A stretch of DNA of 64,000 nucleotides, from positions 1-64,000 of the forward strand of contig CAVTGS010000024.1 of assembly GCA_963734295.1 (NCBI GenBank), read 5' to 3'. A program made the translations under genes and the position numbers. Positions 9,114 to 17,864 of this stretch are shown here, piece by piece. Positions within the stretch are counted from its first letter, which is position 1. Each line of letters opens with the position of its first letter. The stretch is from JAEUMW01 sp963734295. GTDB lineage: Bacteria; Pseudomonadota; Gammaproteobacteria; Burkholderiales; JAEUMW01. A model generated the notes under the pieces. That model was not told the DNA's origin. It ran no database searches and saw only the letters and a program-made list of their open reading frames with translations.

Positions 9114-10607
9114 TCAGCCCTTGGTCGCATGTGGAAGAAGCCGCCGCTCGGACCACTCGAACGCGCCCTGCGCGAGCAACGCGAGCACCGCCGCTGGGAT
9201 CGCGCCAGCGAGCAGCAGCGTCCGGTCGTTCAACGCGAGGCCCTGCACGATGCGTTCGCCGTAGCCACCGGCGCCGATGAAGGCGGCGATGGTCGCGGTG
9301 CCGACGTTGATGACCGCGGAGGTCTTGATCCCCGCCAGGATCGACGGGGCGGCGAGCGGCAGCTCGATCGCGAGCAGCCGGTCGCGCGCCGAGAGGCCGA
9401 GCGCCTGCGCCGCTTGCAGCAGACCGGGTCGAATGCCCGTGAGCCCCGCGTGGGTGTTGCGCACGATCGGCAGCAGTGCATAAAGCGACAGCGCCACCAG
9501 CGCGGGCAGCGTGCCGATCGTGCCCAGCGCTGCGATCAGGAAGGCGAGGAGCGCGAGCGCCGGAATGGTCTGGATGACGCCGACCGCGGCGAGCACGCCC
9601 TGACCGAGGGCGGGATGCCGCGCGGCCAGCACCCCCAGCGGAATGCCGAGGCCCATCGACACCACGAGGGAGACGACGACAAGCATCAGATGCTCGCGCG
9701 TGAGACGCCAGAAGTCCTCGCCGAACAGCGCTTCGACCAGACCACCCCGCGCACCTCGGTCCGAGGGTTCGGAAGCACCCGTGAAGAAGCTGTCGGCGGC
9801 CGCCGCGAAGGTCTTTCCATCCAACTCTGCCGCCGCGTTCATGCGCATCATCGCGGGCGTGTCGATGCGTCCCTCCAGCCGTGCGATCGCGGACCACGCC
9901 TCCGGAAATCGCTGCGGCACGTCGCGCCGGTAGACCAGCACCGCGTCGTAGCGCGGGAAGACGCCGCGATCGTCTTCCAGCGTGCGCAGCCCGTAGCGCG
10001 CGATCTTGGCGTCGGTCGTGTAGACGTCCACGACGTCGATGTCGCCCTTCGCCATTGCCTCGTAGGCGAGGCCGTGGTCGAGACCGCGCGGCACGACTCG
10101 CGCGAAACCGTAGGCACGCTGCAGCGCGGGCCAGCCGTCGGCGCGGGCGATGAACTCCTGCGAGAAGCCGAAGGCGAGATCGGGGTGCCGCGCGAGGTCC
10201 GAGACCGTCCGGATGCCGAGCGCTTCTGCGCGGTCGTCACGCATCGCAAGCGCGTAACTGTTGTCGAACCCGAGCGGCACCGCGGCGCCAATGCCCCGAG
10301 GCGCGAGCCGGCGGTTGAGCTCCGCCAGCGACGCATCGCCCTCGAGCTTCAGGACCTCGCGTGCCAGGGTGCCGGTGTAATCGGGGTAGACGTCGATGCT
10401 GCCCGCTTCGAGGGCCGCGAAGACGATGCCGGTGTTGCCGAGTCCCGGCCGATATTGCACCGGCGCGTGCTCCCTCGCCACGCGCGCGACGATCTCGCCC
10501 AGAATGTAGGACTCGGTGAAGCGCTTGGAGCCGACCACGAGGGTTTCCGCAGCGAAGGCATCGACGGACGCCAGCACGCAGAGGAATGCCGCCGCGATCC
10601 GTCGCAC
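9114..10607 (-). CDS. Osmoprotectant ABC transporter, fused substrate-binding protein and permease
   Basis: A 497-residue fusion of two ABC-transporter parts for quaternary amines (glycine betaine, choline or carnitine). Residues 1-19 form a signal sequence. About residues 20-285 are an OpuC/ProX-like binding domain (VGSKRFTESYILGEI, YPDYTGTLA, FDNSYALAMR). About residues 300-495 are the permease, with the EAA-like loop QAAQALGLSARDRLLAIELPL. The GTG at 10607 begins two bases from the stop of the aldo/keto reductase gene (10609-10611). Such binding protein-permease fusions are known in the OpuF/YehYZ group. The required ATPase is not nearby. The next gene downstream is the MntA/HepT pair. Confidence 0.85.
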   Translation of the reverse strand: MRRIAAAFLCVLASVDAFAAETLVVGSKRFTESYILGEIVARVAREHAPVQYRPGLGNTGIVFAALEAGSIDVYPDYTGTLAREVLKLEGDASLAELNRRLAPRGIGAAVPLGFDNSYALAMRDDRAEALGIRTVSDLARHPDLAFGFSQEFIARADGWPALQRAYGFARVVPRGLDHGLAYEAMAKGDIDVVDVYTTDAKIARYGLRTLEDDRGVFPRYDAVLVYRRDVPQRFPEAWSAIARLEGRIDTPAMMRMNAAAELDGKTFAAAADSFFTGASEPSDRGARGGLVEALFGEDFWRLTREHLMLVVVSLVVSMGLGIPLGVLAARHPALGQGVLAAVGVIQTIPALALLAFLIAALGTIGTLPALVALSLYALLPIVRNTHAGLTGIRPGLLQAAQALGLSARDRLLAIELPLAAPSILAGIKTSAVINVGTATIAAFIGAGGYGERIVQGLALNDRTLLLAGAIPAAVLALLAQGAFEWSERRLLPHATKG

Positions 10608-10608
10608 G

Positions 10609-11542
10609 TCAGACGGACTCGACGAATTGCACCATGCGCCGGCGCGTCGCTTCGTCCGGCAATCGCCCGCTCCCCGCTGCCATGTTGTCGACCAGGTGTT
10701 TCGGCTTGCTGGTGGCCGGGATGACGCAGGTGACCGCAGGGTTCGCGAGGAGCGTACTTGAGAAAAAACTGCGCCCAGGTCGCGCAGTCGAAGTCCGCGG
10801 CCCACGACGGCAGCGGCGTGTCGCGCACGCGCGAGAAGAGGTCGCCCTGCGCGAAGGGGCGGTTCACGATCACGGCCACGCCGCGCTCCGCCGCGAGCGG
10901 CAGGATCGTCTCCTCCGCGGCGCGTTCCCGGATGGAATAATTGAGCTGCACGAAGTCGTAGTCGCCACTGCGCAGCAGTTGCTCGAGCACCTGGTACGCG
11001 CCCACGTGGTAGTGGGTGATGCCGAGGTAGCGGATCTTCCCGGATGCCTTCCATTCCCGCAGCGTCCGCGCGTGCGTCGCGAGGTCGAGCAGGTTGTGCA
11101 CCTGCATGAGGTCGATGCGGTTAGTGCGCAGGAGGCGGAAGGAATCCTCCATCTGCCTCACGCCGGAGTCGCGGCCCGTGGTCCAGACTTTCGTCGCCAG
11201 GAAGAGCGACTGCGCGATGCCGAGCTCGGCGGCGAGATCGCCGACCACCCCCTCGGCCCGGCCGTACATTGGCGAGCTGTCGATGACCGTGCCGCCCGCC
11301 TGCACGAAGAGCCGCAGCACGTCGGCGAGCGGCGCGCGGTCCGCGCTGGACGCGCCGACATCGAACGTGCGATAGGTGCCGAGTCCGATCGCGGGGAGCA
11401 GCTCGCCCGTCTTCGGGATCTGCCGTTGCAACATTGGCTGAGCTCCCCCTGCGGGGCCGGCACCCAATGCCGCCAGCACGCCGGTCGCCACCAGCTGTTT
11501 CAGCGCCGTGCGCCGGGAGATGCTCGCGCGTGCCCCGGTCAG
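10609..11542 (-). CDS. Aldo/keto reductase with Tat-like signal, apparent frameshift
   Basis: An NADP-linked aldo/keto reductase with an N-terminal SRRTALKQLV stretch followed by a hydrophobic segment, resembling a Tat export signal. Family motifs are GLGTYRTFDVG, DSSPMYGRAE (catalytic Asp/Tyr), TKVWTTGRD (Lys) and LMQVHNLLD (His). A one-base insertion near 10750 shifts the frame after FFLKYA; the other frame continues NPAVTCVIPATSKPKHL and ends MVQFVESV at 10609. The start is unclear: no ATG or GTG lies before the SRR motif, so a CTG at 11542 or a damaged ATG near 11521 is possible. It overlaps the end of hcp by 4 bp and couples to the transporter downstream. Confidence 0.75.
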
Positions 11543-12024
11543 AAGGGAGCGTTCTGCTGCAGATCCCACTTGAAATGCACACCCTCGTCGAGCTTCCCGT
11601 CCGGCCTCTGGCGCCGGTATTCGTAGTCGACCCGGGCGAAGTCGAGGCTCACTTCTTCGAGCAGGCTGCCCGCGGCCTCGGTCCCGGAGTTCTGGACGCG
11701 CGTCACGACCACGTCCGCCAAGGAGACCAGCAGGTACTCCTCCGGGGTCGTGGTGCCGGGTTGGCGAACCGTCAGGCGTGCGTCCTGGAAACGCTGTGCC
11801 GATGCGCACGCGAGCATGAGGCTCGGCGATGCCCGGTCGATCAGGTGCGTGAACGTGAGGTCGTGGAAGCTCGCGCGCTCTGTCTGCACACCCGTGCCCG
11901 ACGCTCCGGCGGGCGGATTCGCCATCCCCCAGGCCCAGGACAGGACCTCGATCTCGTCCTTGTGACGGCTGTCGTGGGACTCGCCCTTGATGTCACCGAT
12001 GCGGATGAACGTGTTCGTGGCCAT
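11539..12024 (-). CDS. hcp: Hcp-family type VI secretion tube protein
   Basis: A 161-residue Hcp1-family protein, the ring subunit that stacks into the type VI secretion inner tube and is itself secreted. The N-terminus ATNTFIRIGDIKGES and the central HDLTFTHLIDRASP are family features. No other type VI gene (vipA/B, clpV, vgrG) is in the window, so this is an orphan copy, possibly carrying or chaperoning an effector made elsewhere. The ATG is at 12024. Confidence 0.85.
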   Translation of the reverse strand: MATNTFIRIGDIKGESHDSRHKDEIEVLSWAWGMANPPAGASGTGVQTERASFHDLTFTHLIDRASPSLMLACASAQRFQDARLTVRQPGTTTPEEYLLVSLADVVVTRVQNSGTEAAGSLLEEVSLDFARVDYEYRRQRPDGKLDEGVHFKWDLQQNAPF

Positions 12025-12089
12025 GGCTCGTGCGCTCCGTTGCGAAATCGTTGCCGCGATTATGCGCCTGCGAACGCCGCTATCGACCC

Positions 12090-13340
12090 CTATCGCGTTG
12101 TGACCGCGGCCGCCGTCGCCGCCGCGCGGGTCCGCTGCAGTCCGGCGTGCGTGCGGCCGAGATAGAGGGCCACGCCGATCCACACCGCGGCGAGCAGGAC
12201 TGCGGCATACGACACGCCAGAGACGGACATGCCGATTGCGCGCAGGCCTGTCGCCACCCACCCCGAGATCGTGTCGCCGCCGCGGTATACGACCGTGTCG
12301 ATGAAATTCTTCGACTTGTACTTTTCCTCCCGCGAAAGGATGTTGAAGAGCGTCTCGCGCGTCGGCTTGGAGAGTGCGAACTCGCCCGCGCGACGCATGA
12401 CGCCAAAGACGATCAGCACCACGAGCAGCGGATAGGCGCCGAGCACGAAGAAACCGGCGAAGGAAAGCGCCGGCATGAGCACGAGCATGGCCGTCGTGCT
12501 CGCCGACTTCGACAGGCGACCGAAGACGAGCAGCTGGATCGCCAGTGTGAGCAGGTTCACGGTGAGATCCAGCTTCGCGAATAGCGCGGTGCGCTCGGCG
12601 GAATCCGCGATCGCATCCTTCACGAGGTGCGCCTGCTGGAAGTAGAGCAGCGTCGAGAGCACGGTGTAGCACATCAGGTATGCGCACATCGCAAGCAGGT
12701 ACGGCGAGCGCAGCACCGTCGTGAGGCCCGCCCAGATGCCGCCGCCGATGGGTTCGCCCGCAGCCGCCTGCCGGCTCGCCTCGTGCACGCGCGCCCATCT
12801 TCCCAGATGCTGGATGCAGAGCACGGCGCAGAGCAGAAAACCCGCCGAGACGAGCAGCAGATTCGTCGGACCCACCACCGTCGCGAGCGATGCCGTGACG
12901 ACCGGGCCGGCGATGGCACCGGTCGTTCCGCCGGCGGCGATGAAGCCGTACAACCGCTTCGCCTGTTCGGTGGTGTAGAGGTCGGCCATGAAGCTCCAGA
13001 ACACCGACACGACGAAGAGATTGAACACGCTGACCCAGACGAAAAATACCTTCGCCACGGCTGCCGTCTCCGCGCCGCCGCGCAGCGCAGCCCAGAAGAC
13101 CAACAGATTGACCGCGAAGAAGACATACACGATCGGCAGCAGGCGCCGCCGCGGCAGCTTCGACGTGAGCCAGCCGAAGAGCGGCACCACCGCCAGCATG
13201 GTGACGAAGGTCGCCGTGAAGAGCCACTGCAGCTGATCGACACCGGCCTGAATGCCCATCTCGTCCCGCACCGGCCGCAGGATGTAGTAGCCGCAGAGCA
13301 GGCAGAAGAAATAGACGAAGGAGGAGACGAGCGCGGCGAC
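12090..13340 (-). CDS. ATP/ADP antiporter-like MFS carrier, fused in frame to truncated HsdM
   Basis: About 416 residues with some twelve hydrophobic segments, of the group annotated as NTP/NDP exchange or MFS transporters. The N-terminus reads FVYFFCLLCGYYILRPVRDEMG, the hallmark of this family. Later features are FWSFMADLYTTEQAKRLYGF and KYKSKNFIDTVVYRGGD. It has no start codon of its own at the expected place. The reading frame runs uninterrupted from the type I methylase fragment (see 13341-14204), with the switch near 13345 at DIVEREE. Either a deletion joined the two genes or two contigs or reads were joined wrongly. The substrate is unknown; nucleotides are only suggested by family. 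Confidence 0.8.
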   Translation of the reverse strand, partial: VAALVSSFVYFFCLLCGYYILRPVRDEMGIQAGVDQLQWLFTATFVTMLAVVPLFGWLTSKLPRRRLLPIVYVFFAVNLLVFWAALRGGAETAAVAKVFFVWVSVFNLFVVSVFWSFMADLYTTEQAKRLYGFIAAGGTTGAIAGPVVTASLATVVGPTNLLLVSAGFLLCAVLCIQHLGRWARVHEASRQAAAGEPIGGGIWAGLTTVLRSPYLLAMCAYLMCYTVLSTLLYFQQAHLVKDAIADSAERTALFAKLDLTVNLLTLAIQLLVFGRLSKSASTTAMLVLMPALSFAGFFVLGAYPLLVVLIVFGVMRRAGEFALSKPTRETLFNILSREEKYKSKNFIDTVVYRGGDTISGWVATGLRAIGMSVSGVSYAAVLLAAVWIGVALYLGRTHAGLQRTRAAATAAAVTTR

Positions 13341-14204
13341 TTCTTCGCGCTCGACGATGTCTTTCTCGGTGGAGGTCTTGCCGTCTTCACCGACGATCAT
13401 CGTGCTGCTCTTCTTGCCGAAGGGCGGATTGGCCAGCACCACGTCGAAGCGTTCGCCGGGATCGGCCGCCAACGCGTCCGCGACAACTACCGGGACTTGC
13501 TTGTCGGAGCCGATGCCGTGCAGCAGCAGGTTCATCGCGCACACGCGCGCGGTGGCCTGCACCAGCTCCCAGCCGCGGAAGGCGCCTTCCTTGAGAAGGC
13601 GCTTCTCGTCCTTGGTCAGGTTCGGATGGTGGTGGACGACGTAGTTGTACGCGGTGAAGAGAAAGCCGCCGGTGCCGCAGGCCGGGTCGCACACGCGCTC
13701 GCCCGGCCGGGGTGCGATGCAGTCCACCATCGCCGCGATCAGGGCGCGCGGCGTGAAGTACTGGCCGGCGCCGCTCTTGGTGTCCTGCGCGTTCTTCTCC
13801 AGCAGGCCCTCGTAGGCGTCGCCCTTCACGTCGGCGCTCATCGTGACCCACGTTTCGGCATCGATCAGGTCGACGATCACGCGCCGCAGCTTGGCCGGAT
13901 CCTGGAACTTGTTCTGCGCCTTGTTGAAGATCAGCCCGAGCGTGCCCTTCTCGCTGCCGAGCTTCTCCAGAGCGTGACGGTAATGATCGAAAAGGTCGTC
14001 TCCGTCTCTCGCAAGCAGGGTGGGCCAGGCGTAGTCGGCGGGAACGCGGCTAGGCTGGCTGTACGGCGGCCGCGAACGCTCGTCGGCCATTTTGAGGAAC
14101 AGCAGGTAGGTGAGCTGCTCGACGTAGTCGCCATAGCTCACGCCGTCGTCGCGCAGGACGTTGCAGTAGTTCCAGAGCTTCTGGACGAGAGTGGAAGAAT
14201 TCAT
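13341..14204 (-). pseudogene. hsdM: Type I restriction-modification methylase HsdM, C-terminally truncated
   Basis: The first 288 residues of an N6-adenine DNA methylase subunit. The helical HsdM_N domain (about residues 5-125) is followed by FTPRALIAAMVD, the AdoMet motif DPACGTGGFL and the catalytic NPPFG. Sequence stops being HsdM just after KTSTEKDIVERE, where full-length relatives continue for roughly 200 more residues. It then runs in frame into an unrelated MFS carrier. No hsdS is present. The ATG at 14204 is preceded by a weak ribosome site. A second HsdM fragment lies at 14858-15002. Confidence 0.8.
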
Positions 14205-14288
14205 GACGAATCTCAACTAGCAGACAAGCTGAGCTGGCGTTTCAACGGGACGCGCCAATGCCCGACGGGACAACCAATGGCAGAGGCG

Positions 14289-14540
14289 TCAGGCGGAGGC
14301 GTGCGCCCGTACTGTCGCATACAGGAACTCGGGTGCAAGATCGAACCCGTTGTCCCACACCACCGTATCCATCTCGACGCGAATCGCCGAAAAGGCCCTC
14401 GCGTCCCGAAGTTCAGAAACAATCGGTCGCGGGTCAGCGGCAACGAAATCCTTCAGATCGGCCTCACCTTCGGTTGCATCGGAGAAGCGAACCCACAGAC
14501 GGTACTCGGGCAAAGCTCGTGCCTCTGTTACCCAGATCAT
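14289..14540 (-). CDS. DUF2442 family small protein
   Basis: An 83-residue soluble protein of the DUF2442 family (MIWVTEARALPEYRLWVRF at the N-terminus; LKDFVAAD and WDNGFDLAPEFLY later). GAGGAG sits 7 bases before the ATG at 14540. It follows a DUF4160 gene on the same strand, a pair often seen together in mobile or toxin-antitoxin-like settings; no function is established. Confidence 0.8.
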   Translation of the reverse strand: MIWVTEARALPEYRLWVRFSDATEGEADLKDFVAADPRPIVSELRDARAFSAIRVEMDTVVWDNGFDLAPEFLYATVRAHASA

Positions 14541-14551
14541 GGTTAGGCTCC

Positions 14552-14811
14552 TCAAACAAGCGGTGCGATACGCCTGAACTTACCCTCGGCCGCCAGCGTC
14601 GTCCAGTTTTCCGCCAGCTCAGCCTGGTGTATCTCGGCCCACTCCATTACGAGCCAAGAACGCGCGGCGGTAAATGGCCCTCACGCAACTCGAGCGGATC
14701 GATGCCAACAATGGCGCGAAAGTCTTCGTAGCGCACGTGGAAGTGGGGTGGGTTATGGTCGTTGAAGTACATCGTAATCACGATGCCGAGGAAGCGGCTG
14801 ATTTCGGGCAT
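14552..14811 (-). CDS. DUF4160 family small protein, apparent frameshift
   Basis: About 86 residues. The DUF4160 core is clear: FLGIVITMYFNDHNPPHFHVRY... then GIDPLELREGHLPPRVLG. One base is missing near 14654 (GG where GGG is expected). The neighbouring frame then continues LVMEWAEIHQAELAENW and ends at 14552, just upstream of the DUF2442 start. The ATG is at 14811. The function of the family is unknown. Confidence 0.75.
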
Positions 14812-14857
14812 GACTTGGGTCCTTGATGGTGTGGCCGTCGGGAACACGGTATCCGAC

Positions 14858-15002
14858 CAGCCAGCGCTTCGAACGCGTGGCGGTAGTGGTCGAACAGCGC
14901 ATCGCCGTCAAGCGCGAGCAGCCGCGGCCAGGCGTAGTCGGCGGCACGAGGCTCGGCTGGTTGTTCGGCGCCGCCAGCGCTCACTGGCCATCTTGGGAAA
15001 GC
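14858..15002 (-). pseudogene. Second hsdM N-terminal fragment
   Basis: A decayed copy of the HsdM N-terminal region: AADYAWPRLLALDGDALFDH, with YRHAFEALAG following. It matches ADYAWPTLLARDGDDLFDHY in the larger hsdM fragment at 13341-14204. A short out-of-frame piece, PKMASERW, corresponds to LKMADERS. The remaining 15003-15140 holds only small palindromes (for example AAGCGGG / CCCGCTT near 15000) and no gene. Confidence 0.65.
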
Positions 15003-15140
15003 GGGCTACGTCCCGCTTCAGTGAAGGCTCAGGTCCGCGCAGCGGACGTGAAGCGAAGGGGCCGCTTGGTTCTGCACCGCCTCCCGCAGGATAGAACTTG
15101 GATTCTCGAAGCCAACGAGGACGTTCGACACTCAAACCAC

Positions 15141-16469
15141 TCACCCGCGCGGCAGTTCGATTCCGAGCAGCCGCCGATACAGGGTGACGGCGTAGGAGTC
15201 CGTCATTCCAGAAACGAAGTCGGTCGCCCCCAGCAAACGCTCGTATTTGCTTTTCCCGCGCTTGAACTGATCGGGTACCAGTTCGAGGACTTTCCTGTCC
15301 GCGGCAGAGCCTCGGTCGCCTTTGGTCAGAGCAGGGACGACCCTTTCCAGCAGGCCCCCAAGCACCTCGAAACCGGCGGCCTCCACTTGGAGCACATGCG
15401 GGGCCGAGTAAACGTCTTTCTTCGAGAGGTCCTTGATTGCCTTGAGCTCGTTGGCAAAGCGCGACCGGGCGAGCAGGTCTTGCTCAAACGCGCCCTCCAT
15501 GATTGCGTCGTAGTTCTCATCGAATACCCCCACCGCATCGAGGATCAGCGTATTGATCGCTCTAGCGCGCAAGTACTCGACGCGGCCTTTGTTGTCCGAG
15601 ATCCCTCCATACGACCCTTTGAGCGGATCCTCGCCCGGCTCAAAGGCGAGTGGCTTCAGGAGATGTTCCGTCTTTTGAAAGGTCACCCGGCGCAGCCGGT
15701 GGCCATCCTCAAGGTCGACAATTCGATAGCAGATGTCATCAGCCGCTTCCATCAAGAATGCCAGCGGATGTCGAGCCCATGCGCCCAGCTGTTTCTGCAC
15801 AAGTCCAACGCCCGTCGCTACCTTTTCGAACCACGACTCGTCCTCAGCGACAAAGCCGAACTTCTTCTCGCTCACCTTCTTCGACTTGGAAAGGCCTGGC
15901 ACGACCGAGCGCCGCGGGTACTTGGTGTAGGCGCCCAGGACGGCGTACGTGAGCTGCAGTCCGCCGCCGTCGATCTTGTTCTGCAAGCGGCCAAGGACGC
16001 GGAAGCCTTGCGCGTTGCCTTCAAACGCACGGAAGTCCTCGGCCTCTTGTTCACTCAAACCATCCAAAACGCTTCCGCCGGCACCTTTGAACCAGGCTCG
16101 AATCGCCTCCTCGCCCGAGTGACCCAGCGGCGGGTTTCCTATGTCATGCGCAAGGCACGCAGCAGCAACAATGTTCCCGAACTCCTGCGGATAGACATCT
16201 TCGAGCCTTTCCCTTTCCAGCACCTTGCTCCCGACGAGCGTTCCGAGAGACCGGCCGACGCAGGACACTTCCATGCTATGCGTCAGCCGCGTCCTCACGT
16301 AGTCACTTTCAGCGAGGGGAAATACCTGGGTCTTGTCTTGAAGCCGGCGAAACGCGCTGGAGAAGACGATCCGGTCGTAATCACGCTGGAAGTTAGAGCG
16401 TGCGTCGCTGGTCTCTTTGCCGCCGCCGAGGCGTTCGGCTGAAAGTAACTGCTGCCAATGCATTCTCAT
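15141..16469 (-). CDS. dgt: dGTPase-like HD-domain dNTP triphosphohydrolase
   Basis: A 442-residue dGTPase family protein, which cleaves dNTPs to nucleoside and triphosphate. HD-domain metal ligands are in RLTHSMEVSCVGRSLG and AHDIGNPPLGHSGEE; the N-terminal RDYDRIVFSSAFRRLQDKTQ is the nucleotide-binding signature. Length is as in other dGTPases. It is the last gene of a compact minus-strand operon: methylase, HerA, NurA, dGTPase, with 32 bp after nurA. dGTPases can restrict phage by depleting dNTPs, which suits a defence role here, though housekeeping nucleotide control is possible. The start is ATG 16469, with another ATG at 16463. Confidence 0.85.
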   Translation of the reverse strand: MRMHWQQLLSAERLGGGKETSDARSNFQRDYDRIVFSSAFRRLQDKTQVFPLAESDYVRTRLTHSMEVSCVGRSLGTLVGSKVLERERLEDVYPQEFGNIVAAACLAHDIGNPPLGHSGEEAIRAWFKGAGGSVLDGLSEQEAEDFRAFEGNAQGFRVLGRLQNKIDGGGLQLTYAVLGAYTKYPRRSVVPGLSKSKKVSEKKFGFVAEDESWFEKVATGVGLVQKQLGAWARHPLAFLMEAADDICYRIVDLEDGHRLRRVTFQKTEHLLKPLAFEPGEDPLKGSYGGISDNKGRVEYLRARAINTLILDAVGVFDENYDAIMEGAFEQDLLARSRFANELKAIKDLSKKDVYSAPHVLQVEAAGFEVLGGLLERVVPALTKGDRGSAADRKVLELVPDQFKRGKSKYERLLGATDFVSGMTDSYAVTLYRRLLGIELPRG

Positions 16470-16501
16470 AGTTGGTCGCTTTCGCTCAGCCAGTCTGCGA
16501 G

Positions 16502-17851
16502 CTAAGTCCTGCGTTCTTGCGCCTCTAGAAATCGCTGCAGTATGGTGGCCGAGGGGTAGCTTGACATCGAGGCAATGCCATTCGCCAGCTCCACTGGATA
16601 CAGTGCACCCTCGAACTTGTGGCTCACGAGCGAGGGCAGGGTCGCCAGGATGCGGTCGAGTCCGATGAGGTCTACGGCGGTCGGCCAATCGCTGTCGGCC
16701 TGGTACGCCCCTGTAGGAACGTTAAGCACCATGTACGCACCTGGGTCGACCTTCACGTACATCTTCTCACCCCAGTTGGTCTTGAGGCCGTAAGGGTTAG
16801 CGACGTCCGGTGACCTGTAGACTTCCCGGTGCACATACGAGTGCATCAGCGGGGCGTAGGTCAGCGGCTCGCCCCGGTCGTGCGGTGCTGCGAAGCGAAC
16901 GATAGACGCCAGATGGTCGAAGAATGCGCCGCTCTTCTCCTGCCCGATGATATGCACCGGGCGGTCAGTGGTCTTTGCATGCTCAAGGAAGCAGCGAATG
17001 TTGGGCACCATCTTCGAGTACTGACTACGCAGCGTCAGCGGCCCGTCCTTGATGAACAGCGTGTCGGTCACCAGTGAGCGGTCGCTGTGATGCCACATCA
17101 GCCGCACCGCAGTGAACAGCATCAGGTGCTCCATCACAAGCATATACGACGACGCCAGCGACTCCGGTGCGCTGTCCTCGCCCATCTCCATGTGGAAACC
17201 CCACAGGTCCGACAGATACACCTCGGCGCCGCACTGAGGGCATGAGCCTACGTCAGCATCGTGAGGAAGGCCTGCATCAACGTCCTTGCGGCAGTGCGGG
17301 CACTGGAATGCGGGTGAATGAGCCGCGGAGCCGAGTTCCCACTTGTGATAGGCCAGCCACTTCATGGTGTCGTAGTACGCGCCACCTTGGTCCACACGCA
17401 TCGAGTCACGCACGATGTTGCGAACAGCTTCGTAGTTCGTGCCCATACTCGTGCGCACGTTCTTCAGAGGGAAGACGGTCGCGTGCTGGACACCCGCGTC
17501 CTTAAGCGCATCGCGAAGCAACAGCGGGTGCGGTAAGTCCTTGTCGATGATGTCGAGCTTGGCCTTGTCGAGCATGAGCAGCGCCGTCTTGACGAAGGCA
17601 ACCTCGCGCGGGGGCTTCTGCTCCGAAACTACTGGCACAAACGAGCCGTCTACGGCCCAGACGCCGCGTAGAGGTTCGACACCCATCGGTTCGAAGGTGT
17701 GCCAGACAGTTTTCGAGGGGTCGCCATCGATCGGGGGGGCGCTCTCGAAGTCCTCGACCAGCGATCTGACCCATAGGCTCTCGATTACCGCCAAGTGCCC
17801 AAGCTTCGACGCGGCCTCAGCAGGTAGTCGCGTGCCTTGTGCGTATGGCAT
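16502..17851 (-). CDS. nurA: NurA-domain nuclease with zinc ribbon
   Basis: A 449-residue NurA-domain nuclease, the partner of HerA in DNA end processing. The catalytic Asp is in VWAVDGSFVPV (about residue 68). A second acidic motif is FIKDGPLTLRSQ (about residue 265). Between them lies a four-cysteine zinc ribbon (CPHCRKDV and CPQCGAEV, about residues 175-215). The ATG at 17851 has a GAGAG site just upstream, and the gene follows herA by 13 bp. The tight coupling to herA supports a HerA-NurA complex. The family exonuclease activity is known from archaea; activity here is inferred. Confidence 0.85.
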   Translation of the reverse strand: MPYAQGTRLPAEAASKLGHLAVIESLWVRSLVEDFESAPPIDGDPSKTVWHTFEPMGVEPLRGVWAVDGSFVPVVSEQKPPREVAFVKTALLMLDKAKLDIIDKDLPHPLLLRDALKDAGVQHATVFPLKNVRTSMGTNYEAVRNIVRDSMRVDQGGAYYDTMKWLAYHKWELGSAAHSPAFQCPHCRKDVDAGLPHDADVGSCPQCGAEVYLSDLWGFHMEMGEDSAPESLASSYMLVMEHLMLFTAVRLMWHHSDRSLVTDTLFIKDGPLTLRSQYSKMVPNIRCFLEHAKTTDRPVHIIGQEKSGAFFDHLASIVRFAAPHDRGEPLTYAPLMHSYVHREVYRSPDVANPYGLKTNWGEKMYVKVDPGAYMVLNVPTGAYQADSDWPTAVDLIGLDRILATLPSLVSHKFEGALYPVELANGIASMSSYPSATILQRFLEAQERRT

Positions 17852-17864
17852 GATGATCTCTCGA

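Noticed and set aside
12627..14546. Plus-strand open frame of over 600 codons opposite hsdM and the MFS carrier
   Set aside because: Shadow frame; the minus strand shows DPACGTGGFL, NPPFG and membrane helices.
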